From Toxotes chatareus (lineage: Eukaryota; Chordata; Actinopteri; Toxotidae), in contig CM028889.1 in the NCBI GenBank assembly GCA_016801885.1, positions 19,970,001 through 20,034,000 on the forward strand: 64,000 nt of DNA, given 5' to 3'. Position 1 is the first letter of the stretch. Each line of letters begins with the position of its first letter. The notes beneath the pieces were generated by a model. That model ran no database searches and was not told the origin of the DNA. It saw only the letters and a list, made by a program, of their open reading frames with translations. Positions 39,151-50,790 of the stretch are shown piece by piece. The translations under genes and the position numbers were made by a program.

Positions 39151-41604
39151 TAGGCAAAGTTAACCCACATATTTGCTTTTTTTATTATCTTTTGTGTGTA
39201 TATATTTATATGTAACAGCCACACACTGCATTCAAAAAATAAAAAATAATTTAATTCCTAACTTACATTATTTGAGATTCATTGATTTAAAAAATGTATA
39301 GATACATTTAAATGACTTGAGGTAAACAGAAATGAATAAAACTACTATTTATCTCACATCATAAATGTGACTAAAAAAGCCCTAGCCCTAACCTTCGTTT
39401 TATTATGTTATTATGCAATGCAAGATTAAATAAAAGTTCTTGTTTTGAAAGTGTTAAGAAATGTGAACTGATTTAGAACAAAATACAATATTCTGTACAT
39501 AATTTCATTTTTCTTGTAAATGCAAAACCGTATCAAATCAGGTTTTTGTTTCCTGGAAACGTGACTTGTATAGGAAAATGTGACAAACATTGCAAAAACT
39601 GTGACACGAATGCAACCAGTTTAAGAGAAATCAGTATATCTTAAGTGTAAATGTAGAAGTTCCATAATATTTGCAAATATGCTTTAGTCTGTATTTTTTG
39701 TCATTATTGTCATTGAAATGTATGGACGTCTAAGCTTGAATCAGAATAATAGGTCCAGTTTTCATTAACTTAAAATGCTTAATTAAACATTTACAGGATA
39801 AATTAACACTTGATGTTTTATTCTAAATTTTTTTGGTTGAAATATGAACATTCTAAATCCAAACGTAGTAACCAAAAAGCTGTGCCTACCTGTCTTTGTG
39901 TATGTCCTCAGTCACGGGTTACAGGTCCTTTTACACAGTATCTCACATGCAGGACTTTGTGCAGATTGTGTTGTTGCTGAAATGATCATGTGACTCTAGC
40001 ACCATTTAGTGGTGGAAGTACAAACTGCAGCAGTGCATTGCAGTTCAGTGCAGCCATCTAAGACCAGTGTGTTATAGAATAACATAGGAAAATGTATATT
40101 TTAATTGTATGAGTAGTGAGAGTGTCACTCAAATTTTAGATAATAATTCATATTCAAACAGACTGACTCATGCTGTGCAAGCAGGCTTTTTTGGCCACTG
40201 AGCCGTTCTACTGAAGCACCTCAAGAGTCAAGTGACCTGCACAACAGCAGCTACATGATACTTGTGAAAGGACTGGAGAGTATTGATCTTTCTTTTCTGG
40301 CCAGAACTGAAGCTGTGACTGCTTTTCTTCCTCTGAGCTGTTTCTATAACCTGGAGACTGTGTAGTCAACATTCAAAATATGTTATTAACTATTGTTATC
40401 AAAAAAAAAACTGAGGCCAAAATTCAAATTCAATTACAAGTCATATCCATGTATAATTTATGTCAGTTTAAAAATTCGACTCACATAGTGTCATCCACAC
40501 CTGCTTTGAGTGTGTAGTTCACCTTCTTTCTGATTTTCATTAGGGTTACGGTTAATTCATTATAAGTGGTTCCTTTGAGAAGTTTCAGTCTTGTCTTCAT
40601 TGCACAGATTAAGCTTTTTAATTAGTCCATGGCTCGCTTTCGGCTGTGAGGGAAAGGACTGTACTTGTGCTCTTACATCTTTGTGGAGATGTGTATATTA
40701 AGTAAAATGTACATTTTTCAAGGTGAAGCTCCATCATGCTTAGCACAATGTGCCACAAAGCAACTTTAAAATTGTGGAAAAAACATTGTGAATGACTAGA
40801 TACACCATGATGAACTTCTCCAGCTTGCTGCCTGTTTTCTTTTCACTGTTAACACTCAGGCCTGAGCCATCTTGCCCTGAATCAGTGATTATGCTGTGAT
40901 AAGCATGTGTCCGTTCAGCCCATTGTTATTGTGTTTTTCCTCAAACATTTTATGATTATTTTAATTGTTGATTAATTATGATGAATTACCCTGATTTACA
41001 CTTATAGAGTTCATCTAATGCCACCCTAATACTCATGGTACAGGCTCAGAGTGAGTGGTGTCAGTTTCCCCATCTAGATGTTTTCCTAGGTTTAGCCAGT
41101 AGGTGGCAGATTGACATTACCTGTTGCACAACTGCACAACTTGCAAGTTATGTTTTCAGTATGTCATTTATGTGTATTTGCTCTACATAAGAGTTGTTTA
41201 CTTCACTTTCACAATGAGTAAACGCATTATAGCTTTATATATTAATTGTTATATTAAATGTTTTAAAATCTGCCAACTTGAACTGTAAACTCTTCACTAA
41301 ACAATGGCACATTGCATTGCATTGCACCAGTCAAATAATAAATAAATAATTAAATTGGTGCCACATACTGCATCCACAGAGTTTTCTGTAATTACTCAAT
41401 ATCAAACTGAAATATCTTTAATTTCTTCAATAATAAGAATGTACATAGAAAGTACACAGATGGGGTAATCTGTTTTTTTGCACTACTGGCTTCCTATTGA
41501 TTTATGCTGCTAGTGATTTATTCTAGTTTGCCTCCAGGATTTGGCCATTAATATCAACCCAAATAATCTGTCCACTGGAAAGTAAAAAAAAAAAAAAAGT
41601 CTTG
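39151..41604. other. AT-rich gene-free interval 3' of TRABD2
   Basis: Visibly AT-rich DNA with no open frame of interest, no long microsatellite and no recognised transposon, apart from an A-run at 41584-41598. The CTCF consensus match is the only specific site noted. No gene seen. Confidence 0.7.
41096..41109 (+). promoter_or_regulatory. CTCF consensus match
   Basis: CCAGTAGGTGGCAG fits the CTCF core consensus CCASYAGRKGGCRS at all 14 positions. It lies about 0.5 kb beyond the likely 3' end of the TRABD2 transcript, at the edge of the gene-free left part of the window. A boundary role is inference. Confidence 0.55.
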
Positions 41605-42266
41605 GATACTTCGTTAGTTTTCAAAGTTTATTTTTTCATTTTTCTTCAAAAAGCAAGAAAATATACTCTTTTCTTCCAGAAATAATAAATATACAATATT
41701 TCTTTATGAACAAAATCCACAATTTACAAAAGTGGGAACTGAGTGCTCCACGTCCTACACAGTACTGCTTGACTGTATGCATTTAACTCATGTATCACAG
41801 AGTTATAGCTGTTATTAGTATGTTCTATTCTCATTACTAATGTCAGTCTTATTTCTCTACACAGTATTACAGTTTTTATTAGGTAGAGGACTCCACCACA
41901 CAAACTCTTCTAAATTACAAGTCTTCATTGTGTTTGTTATTCTGTCATAATACTTTCATGAGGTTTGAAGACTCCGCCCTTTACAGTCCAACACATCCTG
42001 TTCATTGCTTCTGTCGTGGCTGAGAGCTTATTCCACACATTTTGAGACTTGGCATATTGGCAGGCTGGGGCTGAGCCCTCCCTGTGGTGGAGGCTGACAG
42101 CAGGATTGTCCCCACCTCAGGACGTCATGCCCTGACTAAAATATCCCCCCATCTCTTTTTCTGCATGTGCTGATGGTCATTCCTTGTTTATCGCGTACAT
42201 TCCACTGCTCTGCTATGGGCGCAGTAGTGTCTGGATGTTTGCCTGTGAGATAACACTGTCTTGTGG
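41605..42266 (-). other. Probable 3' UTR of the TRABD2 gene
   Basis: Sequence just 3' of the TGA stop. Two minus-strand AATAAA hexamers are visible, at 41875-41880 and 41627-41632. The second is followed about 30 nt later by a T-rich run on the minus strand (the A-run at 41584-41598), a typical arrangement for cleavage and polyadenylation. The UTR end is therefore placed near 41605, with the closer signal as an alternative shorter form. No transcript evidence is available. Confidence 0.4.
41627..41632 (-). terminator. Candidate poly(A) signal AATAAA
   Basis: Minus-strand AATAAA followed about 30 nt downstream by a U-rich stretch. A competing AATAAA is at 41875-41880. Such hexamers are common by chance in AT-rich DNA. 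Confidence 0.35.
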
Positions 42267-42501
42267 TCAGGAGGTAAAGAGCATGTGTGATAATATCCAG
42301 GCTAAAAGACAAGACAGTGTGAGCGTGCTGTGGACTGAGGCTGGCTGAGCTGAGCTGGGACTTGGTGAAGTGGAGGAAGGTGGACTGGGGTTGCGTTCCG
42401 TGGCGTAGATCTCTATCAGTCTGCGCTGCTCTTGATGGGTCAGAGGAGGCTCCACTGTCACATAGCCATTGATTATCCTCATATTAGGCAGAGGGGTTGT
42501 G
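42267..42501 (-). CDS. trabd2b: TIKI-family Wnt metalloprotease (TRABD2), last coding exon with C-terminal hydrophobic anchor
   Basis: The last coding exon has acceptor TGTGTTTTTCCAG ending at 42502 and stop TGA at 42267-42269. One base completes a glycine codon, then 77 residues follow. It encodes NMRIINGYVTVEPPLTHQEQ and a polar ERNPSPPSSTSPSPSSAQPA linker, and ends with the hydrophobic tail STLTLSCLLAWILSHMLFTS. The hydrophobic stretch runs almost to the stop with no basic cytoplasmic segment. That suits a GPI-attachment signal or a single-pass anchor with almost no cytoplasmic tail, consistent with TIKI proteins acting at the cell surface. The four in-window exons together encode 263 residues, roughly half of a TIKI protein. 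The GYVTVEPPL block may be what separates TRABD2B from TRABD2A, but this rests on memory and is only moderately certain. Confidence 0.92.
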
Positions 42502-43193
42502 CTGGAAAAACACATGAAATCAGGCTTTAGCTTTTCAACACACTGAAATGACTGATGCATAAAATCTAAAACCGTCAGCAACAATTTTGATAATTGAGCA
42601 ACTGTTTTAAATCACCATTTTTTGCAAAATATTCACTGGCTCCAGCTTCTTAAATGCATATATTTGCTGGTTCTCTTTGTCCTTTATGATAGTAAATTGA
42701 AAACCTTTGGGGTATTTTCTTTCAGTTGCACAAAACAGGCAATTTGAAGACACCTGGGAAATTGTGATTGGCATTTTTCATTGTTTTGACATTTTACAAG
42801 AAAATAATAAGTGTCTATAGAGGTATTATTGTTAAAACGTCTTTTGCAGTGCAACTCCAAGTTACTATAAATGAAAAACAAATGCCGCCCTGTCTGAAAA
42901 GGTCTATATATCATTCTGTAATAGTCCATGATGACCTATTAAGACCTTATGAACTCAATTTTATGCCAAAAGAATTTCCAGATATACATTTGTCACTTTC
43001 TGTTCAAGTATAATGTCTTTCTCTTCTTCTGACATACACAGAACTTACTTTAAATACTTTTAAGACAAGTTTTTCTTGGTCATGTGTCTGTATTAAAGTC
43101 TGTACTGACATGCACATTGCTCCAGCTTCTTCTAAAAAATCCTGTAAGGAGCTGAAAATCACCATAGTCAGCTTGTCATAATAGATATCTCAC
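42502..43193 (-). other. TRABD2 intron (between stalk exon and last exon)
   Basis: A phase-2 intron of 692 bp with GTGAGA donor and TTTTTCCAG acceptor on the minus strand. It is AT-rich. No repeat or second gene was recognised inside it; open frames here are short and cross no splice signal. Confidence 0.85.
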
Positions 43194-43478
43194 CCATCCC
43201 CGATGCGAACCCACAGGTCACTGAAGAGGCGTGGTCTCCCATGGCCACGGTGAGCTTTGCGAGGCCGTTTGTGTCGCCCAAACTCCTCCAGCTGGCTCAG
43301 GCTGTCAGGGAGTAGCATGTGAGGCAGCTCCTCATCTCCAAGTCCAGGGATGTTTTCTGGGTCCCCGAGCTCCAGCTCCATCTCTGACGGACTGGTTTGC
43401 CAGCTCGTGGGGGACGTTGTGCTAGTGTCAGGGTTCTCCTCACTGGACCCTGCTGCAGGCTCTTCAACTGGTTTATTC
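43194..43478 (-). CDS. trabd2b: TIKI-family Wnt metalloprotease (TRABD2), juxtamembrane stalk exon
   Basis: A 285-nt exon: acceptor CCCCTGCTCCAG ending at 43479, donor GG|GTGAGA starting at 43193. The first base completes a glutamate codon, 94 codons follow, and two bases are left over (phase 2). It opens with an acidic, Ser/Thr/Pro-rich stretch (NKPVEEPAAGSSEENPDTST) that looks like a flexible extracellular stalk. It continues into LLPDSLSQLEEFGRHKRPRK and ends with GRPRLFSDLWVRIGD. The LLPDSLSQLEEFGR and DLWVRI blocks are conserved in vertebrate TIKI1/TIKI2 as I know the family, and they identify the gene independently of the catalytic domain. The basic run KRPRKAHRGHGRPR could be a proprotein-convertase or matrix-binding site; this is inference. 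Confidence 0.93.
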
Positions 43479-43591
43479 CTGGAGCAGGGGAATGACAGGA
43501 CAGGGATGATATGAAGTCAGTTTATATATATATATATTTATTTATATTAAAAGGCCACTTGTGATTTTTTTTCTCTATAAATCCCAGGTGT

Positions 43592-43614
43592 TTTTAAAGG
43601 TGTCACCTTTAAAA
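43592..43614. repeat. Perfect 11-bp inverted repeat with 1-bp spacer
   Basis: The arms TTTTAAAGGTG and CACCTTTAAAA are exact reverse complements around a single T. The centre reads AGGTGTCACCT, which contains T-box-like AGGTGTCA and bHLH/zinc-finger-like CACCT half sites. It lies about 115 bp upstream of an exon acceptor in the TRABD2 transcript sense. Confidence 0.8.
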
Positions 43615-43620
43615 GGTGCG

Positions 43621-43633
43621 TGACCTTTGACCT
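43621..43633. promoter_or_regulatory. DR1-type nuclear receptor motif
   Basis: TGACCTTTGACCT is two TGACCT half sites spaced by one base, the arrangement bound by HNF4, RXR/PPAR and COUP-TF receptors. It starts seven bases after the perfect palindrome. Occupancy is unknown and a chance match is possible. Confidence 0.45.
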
Positions 43634-44856
43634 ATAGATGACAAATGAGGATTTTTGTGACAGGTTTCTCTTCTCTAATACTTCAGACTTCCTAGCAGTG
43701 AATATTATTGTTTGTGGTTTCTAACCAGTCTGTTGCTTTCCACTTACAACCTCCAACTTCAATCAAGGACATGAACACCACATAGGATGTCTTGCTCTAT
43801 AAACTCTGTACTGAGAGGCAGAAATACCCAGCAGGCAACATTAGAGGAAGTTGTAACTCTTGTGACCGTACTGCTGCGTCAAAACCGACATCTGTCCAAA
43901 GCAGACCACCCAGAAACACCGGCCTCCTTGAAAACTTTTGCCACGCTCCCCTTTCTTCCACCCATTACTCATACTTTCTCTGCTCTTGTTCTTTTCCTGT
44001 CAGTATGTGTTTCAAGGTGGAACATCAACCTACTATACACATCAAGTACATTGAAACAAGCAGTGGAAAGTAAAAAATACTGTGACACGATTTTTTTTTT
44101 TTTTTATGTTGATGTCAGATTTTCATATTACTAAACATGATATGATGGACTGTCATTATTTCCACGGCTTCATAATTAGCTTTGTCAGTCAGGTCATCAG
44201 AAATTAGATGGTCTCCACTTCTACTAAAGGTTTCAGAAACCCACATCCAGGTCTTGATGGCTTGGTTAGGGTGATGATAGCTCCAGGCCTGTGGTCAAGC
44301 TATGGTGGAGCCAAACCCAGCTGTAGTCTGCTCTGTCAGTCAGTCATATAATCACTCTTTAAGACCCTTTGCCAGTCGGGTTGAAACACTTCAGGTCTGA
44401 GGCTAAAAGCTTTCATAAACACCTCTCATGCGGACATCTTGTGGTGTTTTTCCTCATCTGTCACATCACCTTCTATCAGGGAGCCAACCAATGGTGTCTG
44501 TGTGCATGCACACGTTTGTCTGTGTGTGTGTACAGCATACGCGAGTGTTTTGTGACCACAGTAAGTCAGTCCACTTGTCAGCTTTTAAACCAGAACCACT
44601 GGCTGAAGCCCAACACTTGTGGGGCGGAGGGAGATAGGGAGGCTACGTTTACAGCTGTAATTTGTAGTGAGAAGTTAAACCCCAACTGGATGTAGGGGAT
44701 GGGGATGTTTTTACTGTTTTTAAAGAGATTCCCCTTGTTGTGCCTTGTTTTTCCATTTTCACCCTGATTCAAGTGGCTGTTGTTACTATTTTATGGGCCC
44801 ATGTATCAACTCCCCCCCACCCGAGGTGGGAGGGGAGTTGTTCTGTGCCAAAGGGT

Positions 44857-44881
44857 ACACACACACACACACACACACACA
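44857..44881. repeat. (AC)n microsatellite
   Basis: An uninterrupted dinucleotide run of about 12 units inside a TRABD2 intron. Confidence 0.95.
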
Positions 44882-45485
44882 GTGTAGAAGCTTTTTGTGT
44901 AGAAATGCTGCAGGACAGAAGCCAAGCCTCTGTGTGAGGTGTGTGAGTTTGCGTGTATGTGTGCAACCCTGCGGCCCTGTTCCTTGGCACTGTGCATCAC
45001 TCCACTCACCCTACATACACATATGTGTGTTTTTGTGTTGACTGTGGTACCAGTGGCTGGTGAGAACAGACAGAACCACCACTGGCAGCCTGCTGTTGGC
45101 AGGCAGGGCAGAGAGGGAGGGAGGAAGGTGAGGGAGCTGATGAGCTATCAAAGGATTCCTGCATAGCTTGCCTTTATTTGTTAGAGAGCACAATTTGGAT
45201 AGAATCTGTCACGGTCACACATTTGCATAATGTGATGCTTATACATAATCACCCTTCCCTTGTCTTTTTCCATCCATTATGTTGTCAGGTTAGAAGATTC
45301 TCATGGTTTAGTTTCAAAGTGTAACCTGTGACTGATTCCCTGCACAAATCTGAAATCATAATTTAGCCTCAGAAATTAAATAACAGGTATTACATTTTTC
45401 AGTAACAGACTTTTGTTGGTTTCTTTGTAACCCGCACTGCTTCATCTGTAATCCGTTATAGTTCACCTCTCCTTGCTTAACTCAC

Positions 45486-45582
45486 TCTGTGACTGGCTCT
45501 TGGTGATCGGAGGGCATGTGGACGATCTCGTAGCCCTCCTGCCTGAGGATGTCCAGCACACTGTGGTTCCCCAGGAAGTGAC
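45486..45582 (-). CDS. trabd2b: TIKI-family Wnt metalloprotease (TRABD2), internal exon with GxxH motif
   Basis: A 97-nt exon: acceptor CTGTTAG at 45583-45584, donor GA|GTGAGT starting at 45485. Its two leading bases complete the glycine codon begun by the previous exon (phase 1). It then encodes HFLGNHSVLDILRQEGYEI followed by VHMPSDHQEPVT, and leaves two bases for the next exon (phase 2). Joined to the upstream exon it reads FGAGHFLGNHSVLDILR. This is the family's GxxH element, which contributes to the metal-dependent active site, and the histidine and both glycines are intact. NHS is a further N-glycosylation sequon. The domain ends here and a low-complexity stalk follows. About 15 kb of intron separates it from the upstream exon and about 2 kb from the downstream one. 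The phase agreement on both sides is the main evidence that it is a real exon. Confidence 0.93.
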
Positions 45583-48500
45583 CTAACAGTTGACAAAACA
45601 AAGACAGAACAAGAAAAAAAGGGTCATGAGAATCAAGAACAATTGTAAGGGGACATTCACAGTCCTCTGAGGATGAATCCCAATAACTCAGATGATCCCC
45701 TGACTTTTCCTCTATCACCACCATGTGATACTATATATATAGGTATGGGGATATTTATAGATTGTGGCAGTGACATTACAGCTGTAGACAGAAGAAAGGC
45801 ACAGGATTGTGGAGGATCTGTAAGATAACAGGGACTGTTCAAATGCAAGTTCACCCTTCATCTACTGGACCTACATGTGGCTCTGTAATGACCCCATATT
45901 GTCAGCATTCAACCTCCAGCCTCTCTTCCACCCCTCTCTCCCTTTCCCTCACCTTGTATATGATTCCTTCAGCCTAACATCAAACATGTGGGCCCCAGCC
46001 CCATGCTGATGAAAGCTGTTTTTTTTTTTTTTTTATTTCTCCCATCAGCCGATAATCCTGCGTGTCACTCAACCCAGCAATAAGCTGTAATGTACTCTGA
46101 CATCATGCCCTGCCACACACACACACACGGAATTCATATTTGTGCTCACACATATACACAGACATGCACATTCAGAAATTTGCACACACACAGGAATTCA
46201 AACACTCGCACAACCCAGCTTTCTCCTGCGGCTTATTAACAACACGTTGACAATATTCAAGCTTCTTGCTTGCTTTTTGTCAGGGCCCTCTGCTCCCACT
46301 CAGTTCCTCACCCCCTGCCAATTTTATCATTATAATGTTCCTGATCATTCCTGAAAGTCAAAGAAAGAGGCACTCGGTGTTACACTTTCTTGGCAGCCGA
46401 GTTCAAAGGCAGCTCTGGGATCGGCTGCGGAGTGAGAGGAGGCTTCTAACAACAGTGTCGGCAAGATCAGATGGGATTACACAGAGGGGGGAGTGTGAGG
46501 TTTTGACTGGGTAAAGGAAGGTGTATGTATTTGTGTGTGTTCTTGTTTTTCTTTATCTATGAAGACTAAATATCCTCATGTGGGCAGTAGTGAGGACATT
46601 TTTTTTTTTTTTTACAAAAGGTACCTACAGGAAAGACTTTAAAGTAGAATCCTTTAATGGGAAAAATAACAACAAAATGAAGAAAAAAACAAACTCTATG
46701 GATGGCAACACTGTTTGACTTGCCATCCAACCCACCAGCTTGTTTGAGAAGGAAATATTTTCAACAATTATTCATCAGCCTGCCAGGAAATTTTGTACAG
46801 ACATTTATGGCAGTGCTGAGATAGGCTGCGGAGTGAGAAGATGGATGAATCGCAATAACTTGTAATCGTAATCACTTTTCATCATCAGTTTCAAAATGTT
46901 TTTTTCTGATAGAATGTTTTTACTGCTAAAATGTCTACACTCAAAAAAAAAAAAAAAAAATACAGCTACACAAATGCCTGCATAATTACCACCGAGAATA
47001 ATTTGTCTTCTCTAACATTCTTCACTCTTTCTTTCTTTCATCCCTTCTAAAAAGTAGCTGGAGCCAAAGTCAGCTCATTCAGTGACTGCATGCTGACAGA
47101 TTCAACCACACTCATATCTGTGTCAAGCAGCTATTTCATTAATTTCTGGGGGCCAGGGGCAGAGAAGAACACCTCCTGTGTGTGTTCGCCGGGCGTGAGG
47201 TCAAGCTGACTGTTTGATGTGCTGACTTGACTTCCTCTGCTCTGCTGTCACAATAACACACTCACACACACACACAAACACACACACATACAGAGAAGTA
47301 TATGCATGTGCGTTTGTTTGTTTGTGTGATTAAATTGCAGTTTGCCTTCACAACCTCCAAACGACCACATGGTTTCCATTTCTGAGACACACCTGTTGTA
47401 AATCTGACATTCTTTAAACGTTCAATCTGCTGAGTACTGTTTTGAGTACAAACTCCATTTATTGTGTCCCGGATCCTGTAAACATGCACCCACTCTTTAA
47501 ACAGCCTACTTTACTTCTGTCTGCAACACAAAGTTAAAAATACCATGAACATACTACAGACAAACACACACTTTTGCACATGTGCACCCTCACACACATA
47601 AACACACTGTCATTCTTAGGGTTAAAACCACCCCTTCTCAAAATTTGGTAACTTCCATGTTTGAACTTAAATTGAGGGATTGCACGGTTCTCCACGAGTT
47701 GGCCCAATTTGTCAAACAAACAAAAATGTTTTTCTCGATTCCTCAAAATCAGGTTCTTTGGAAAAAGTTTATTCAATAGCTTTTCATCTTACAAAAGTGC
47801 AGTGTTTATTGTTTGTTTCTGTGTATTTTTGTGGTTCATCCTTGTGTGTGGGTGAGCGACTGGGTACAGAGATAATAGTTCTTTCCATACAGATGATTGT
47901 GTTGCTGTGTGGGAGGCTGGCCTAGTGTGTTTGTTTGTGGAGTATCCAGACAGTAAACAGTGTGGTGCTTCTGAAGCAGAGAGCAGGCCCAACAAACAGT
48001 TGCATTAGACAAGATGTAATGAGAGGTCAGCTGACTCCTAATCGCTCCCCTGCTGCATGTACAGCTTGCAGGCTGGCTGCACTGGTAGCACACTCTAAAA
48101 CATGCTGCTGCTGTGTGTAAAATTCTTATTTATACTTACTTAGAGCAGAAATTTGTGACAGTTTTTGTGCCAATAAATTTATCTTGAAAGATAAGTGGTA
48201 AGTGCTTCCTAAGCAAAACCCTCTGGCAATTAAAAGTTTATCTGAAATGAGTAGAAAAGGAGCAAAGCAAAATATAATAAACATACACCATGTCCAAATG
48301 GTGGTTAATCCATATTAACTGAATGCAGAATGTACTATATTCTAATGTTCTCTTTTTTACTAAAAGACCATAATAGAAAATGGACAGCACGACATTGAAA
48401 TGCCTCTGCCAATTAAGCTTAATTAAGAAAAAGCGAAGTGTTATTGCAAAGATTTAATCCCTACTGTTTCTTTTCAAAGTTTTCTTAGAGCTATATCACC

Positions 48501-50643
48501 ACCATCTGCAAATTGTTTTGATGTTTTGCAGCTGTGAGCAGCTCCTCTTTTTCCATGAACATTTTATGGTTATGTTCAGGCATTCAGAGCTCTTGGTTAA
48601 GGGTTGGGGCGAGATCACGGTATTGGTTAAATACTGAAAAAAGTCAAAAGTGCCTCAAAGCATGTGACAGGATGTGTTTACTTACTTGTTAACGTTTATT
48701 TAAGAGTGTTTGTTGCCTAAATCTAACCACATGCTGCAGTCAGGATATTAACCCTGATCTCCAGTGTATGCAGACCATCCCCAATGTCAACAGCCCCCCA
48801 TACATCCTCATTGCTTCTATCTCTTGAAATCCTCTCCTCAAAATATATTTGACAAATATACATGTAATTTCTAGGACACAGGGTTGATTGGACAGTAGTT
48901 CAGAGGGACACAAATTCAACCGTGCACTCAAAATTCAAGCATTTTTAAATAACCATACCGACTTTTCCAGTGTGAACTACGTACTCAAAAGCATCAATGA
49001 AATTTCGGAACTGAATTGGAGCACAGCTTTAATCTTCATCATCATTTACTCACAGTGTTTAATCTACCAAGTGATCTGTGGCTCAGAGTAAACCTGAGAC
49101 TGAAGCAACGTAACTTGTGGACTTGTGGCTTCAAACCACTTTCACATATCACCCAAAAATCTTTTTTTTTCCTGCCAGTCTGCTGTCATCACGCTAATAA
49201 AGCAGATATGCCTTAGAAAAAAGGAGCAACCGTGACTTTTTGTAGTGTGTACAATACCTGACAGGGTGTTTCCCCTCCTGTGGCTCCTAAGAGCAGAGTT
49301 AATGACCCAGTTACTCCTCTGTTTTTATTAACCTTTCCGTCCCTGATTTTCACTAACCTCACAGAGAGAGAGAAGAGGGGGGAAAAAACTGACATTGAAA
49401 GACAAAAAAATAGAGGCCAGAAGACAGAAATACAGTGACACCCAGACAACCAAAGATGGTTTCAGAGGACATGATTACGTCTGGATAAGCCAGAGACAAA
49501 AAGTGGCAACAGTAAACACAGACAGACAGAGGGACAAGTTGAGTACATTCAGTCGCTACTATTTTGTGTTGATGCATAAGTGTGTGTTGCAAAAAGAGGT
49601 GTTGCAGCATGTTTCTTTCATTTCCACCCAGACTCTAGCCATGTCAGCACCTTTTTTTTTCTCACACCAAGCCTTGGCTGGTGCTCCTCCTTCTATCTTT
49701 CTAGCCCTTTTTCCCTTCCCTCCATCCCAGACTCAGCCTCCTCACCCCTCCCTTTCTGTCTCCTTTCTCTATACATTCATCTCTCTTTCCTTTCCATTCT
49801 ACATCCCTCCAGACAAGCCTCAAAATGCAAAGCGAAGCTGGTGGTGGAGCAGGAAAAGAATGGAAACACAGCGATCAGTTTGGTATGGGAGATTGATCCA
49901 AAAATGAAAATAAGCACGCAGGAAGAGAATTATGTTATTTTTCAGTTTTTGTACAAACAAATGTGTTTGCAATTACACCATGTAAACAATGGATCAACCG
50001 ATATGCCCTAGTGGTTTAAAAAATCCCACATGGCTTGCAAGCAGACCACCTCAAATGAAAATTACACAACCACTAAAAAAGGATGAGAGAAGACAACAAA
50101 TGGGAGAAAGTAAAAACGCAATTTAATGAATAAAAAGAGGGAGGAAGAAAAAGGGGATAGATAGATATTGCATGAGGACTGAGGGAGTGACTGGAGGTGA
50201 AGAAAAAGAGGGCGGATAGACGGAGAGCGTGACCAGAGGGCGAGATGGATTGCATTGACGTACACCCTCCACTCAGCTAGAATGCATGCTGGGTACTGTT
50301 GCTACATCATGGTCCAAACAAACACAAGCTGTTGCCTCCAAGCCATTTGAACAACAGATGAAAGAGGGATGCGAAGATGAGGGAAAACAGAGAGAGAAAG
50401 AGAGGGGATACAGTGATGAGAGAAGCCCAGTGAGCAGAGAGGAAAAATAAAAATCCAACCCGCCACTTTATAGTTGACAAGGGCGTGTTCCTCTGTAGAT
50501 TTGTTTGGAAACATGTTCCAGGCTGAGAGTGTACACAGACTGTGATGATGGGGAAAATTCCTCTCATCGTCAAGTGTTTGTGAATGTGTGAGAGTAAGGG
50601 TGTAGGTGTCAAATGGGTGACAAAGGAAAAAGTAACATGTAAG

Positions 50644-50790
50644 GTGTTGGACCACCACGAGCCATTAGCACAGCTTCAGTGCTCCTTTGAAAAGATTCTA
50701 CAAGTCTCTGAACTCCACAGGAGGGATGAAATTCCATCCTTCCAGGAGAATGGTGGAGAGAGCCATGGCTCACATGTTGGTCCAAAATCT
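50644..50790 (-). pseudogene. Tc1/mariner-like transposase relic, C-terminal piece
   Basis: Read on the minus strand this encodes a degenerate form of the C-terminus typical of fish Tc1-like transposases. Near the end it reads VQRLVESFQRSTEAVLMARG then GPTPY, where the family usually has an LVESMPRR-like block and ends GGPTxY. The stop expected after GPTPY is absent and the frame runs on into unrelated sequence. The upstream part of the same transposase is displaced (see 51429-51487), with about 640 bp in between. No intact terminal inverted repeat was found, so the copy is dead. Confidence 0.8.

Larger units (their letters stand above)
43479..45485 (-). other. TRABD2 intron with palindrome and DR1-like element
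   Basis: A phase-2 intron of about 2.0 kb with GTGAGT donor and CTGCTCCAG acceptor. It holds an (AT)n run near 43526-43540, the palindrome at 43592-43614, the DR1-like site at 43621-43633, a T-tract near 44091-44105 and an (AC)n microsatellite at 44857-44881. No further exon was recognised. Confidence 0.85.

Noticed and set aside
49395..49907. Plus-strand frame of 170 codons inside the large intron
   Set aside because: Much of it is CT-rich low complexity and it shows no domain, splice context or codon bias.
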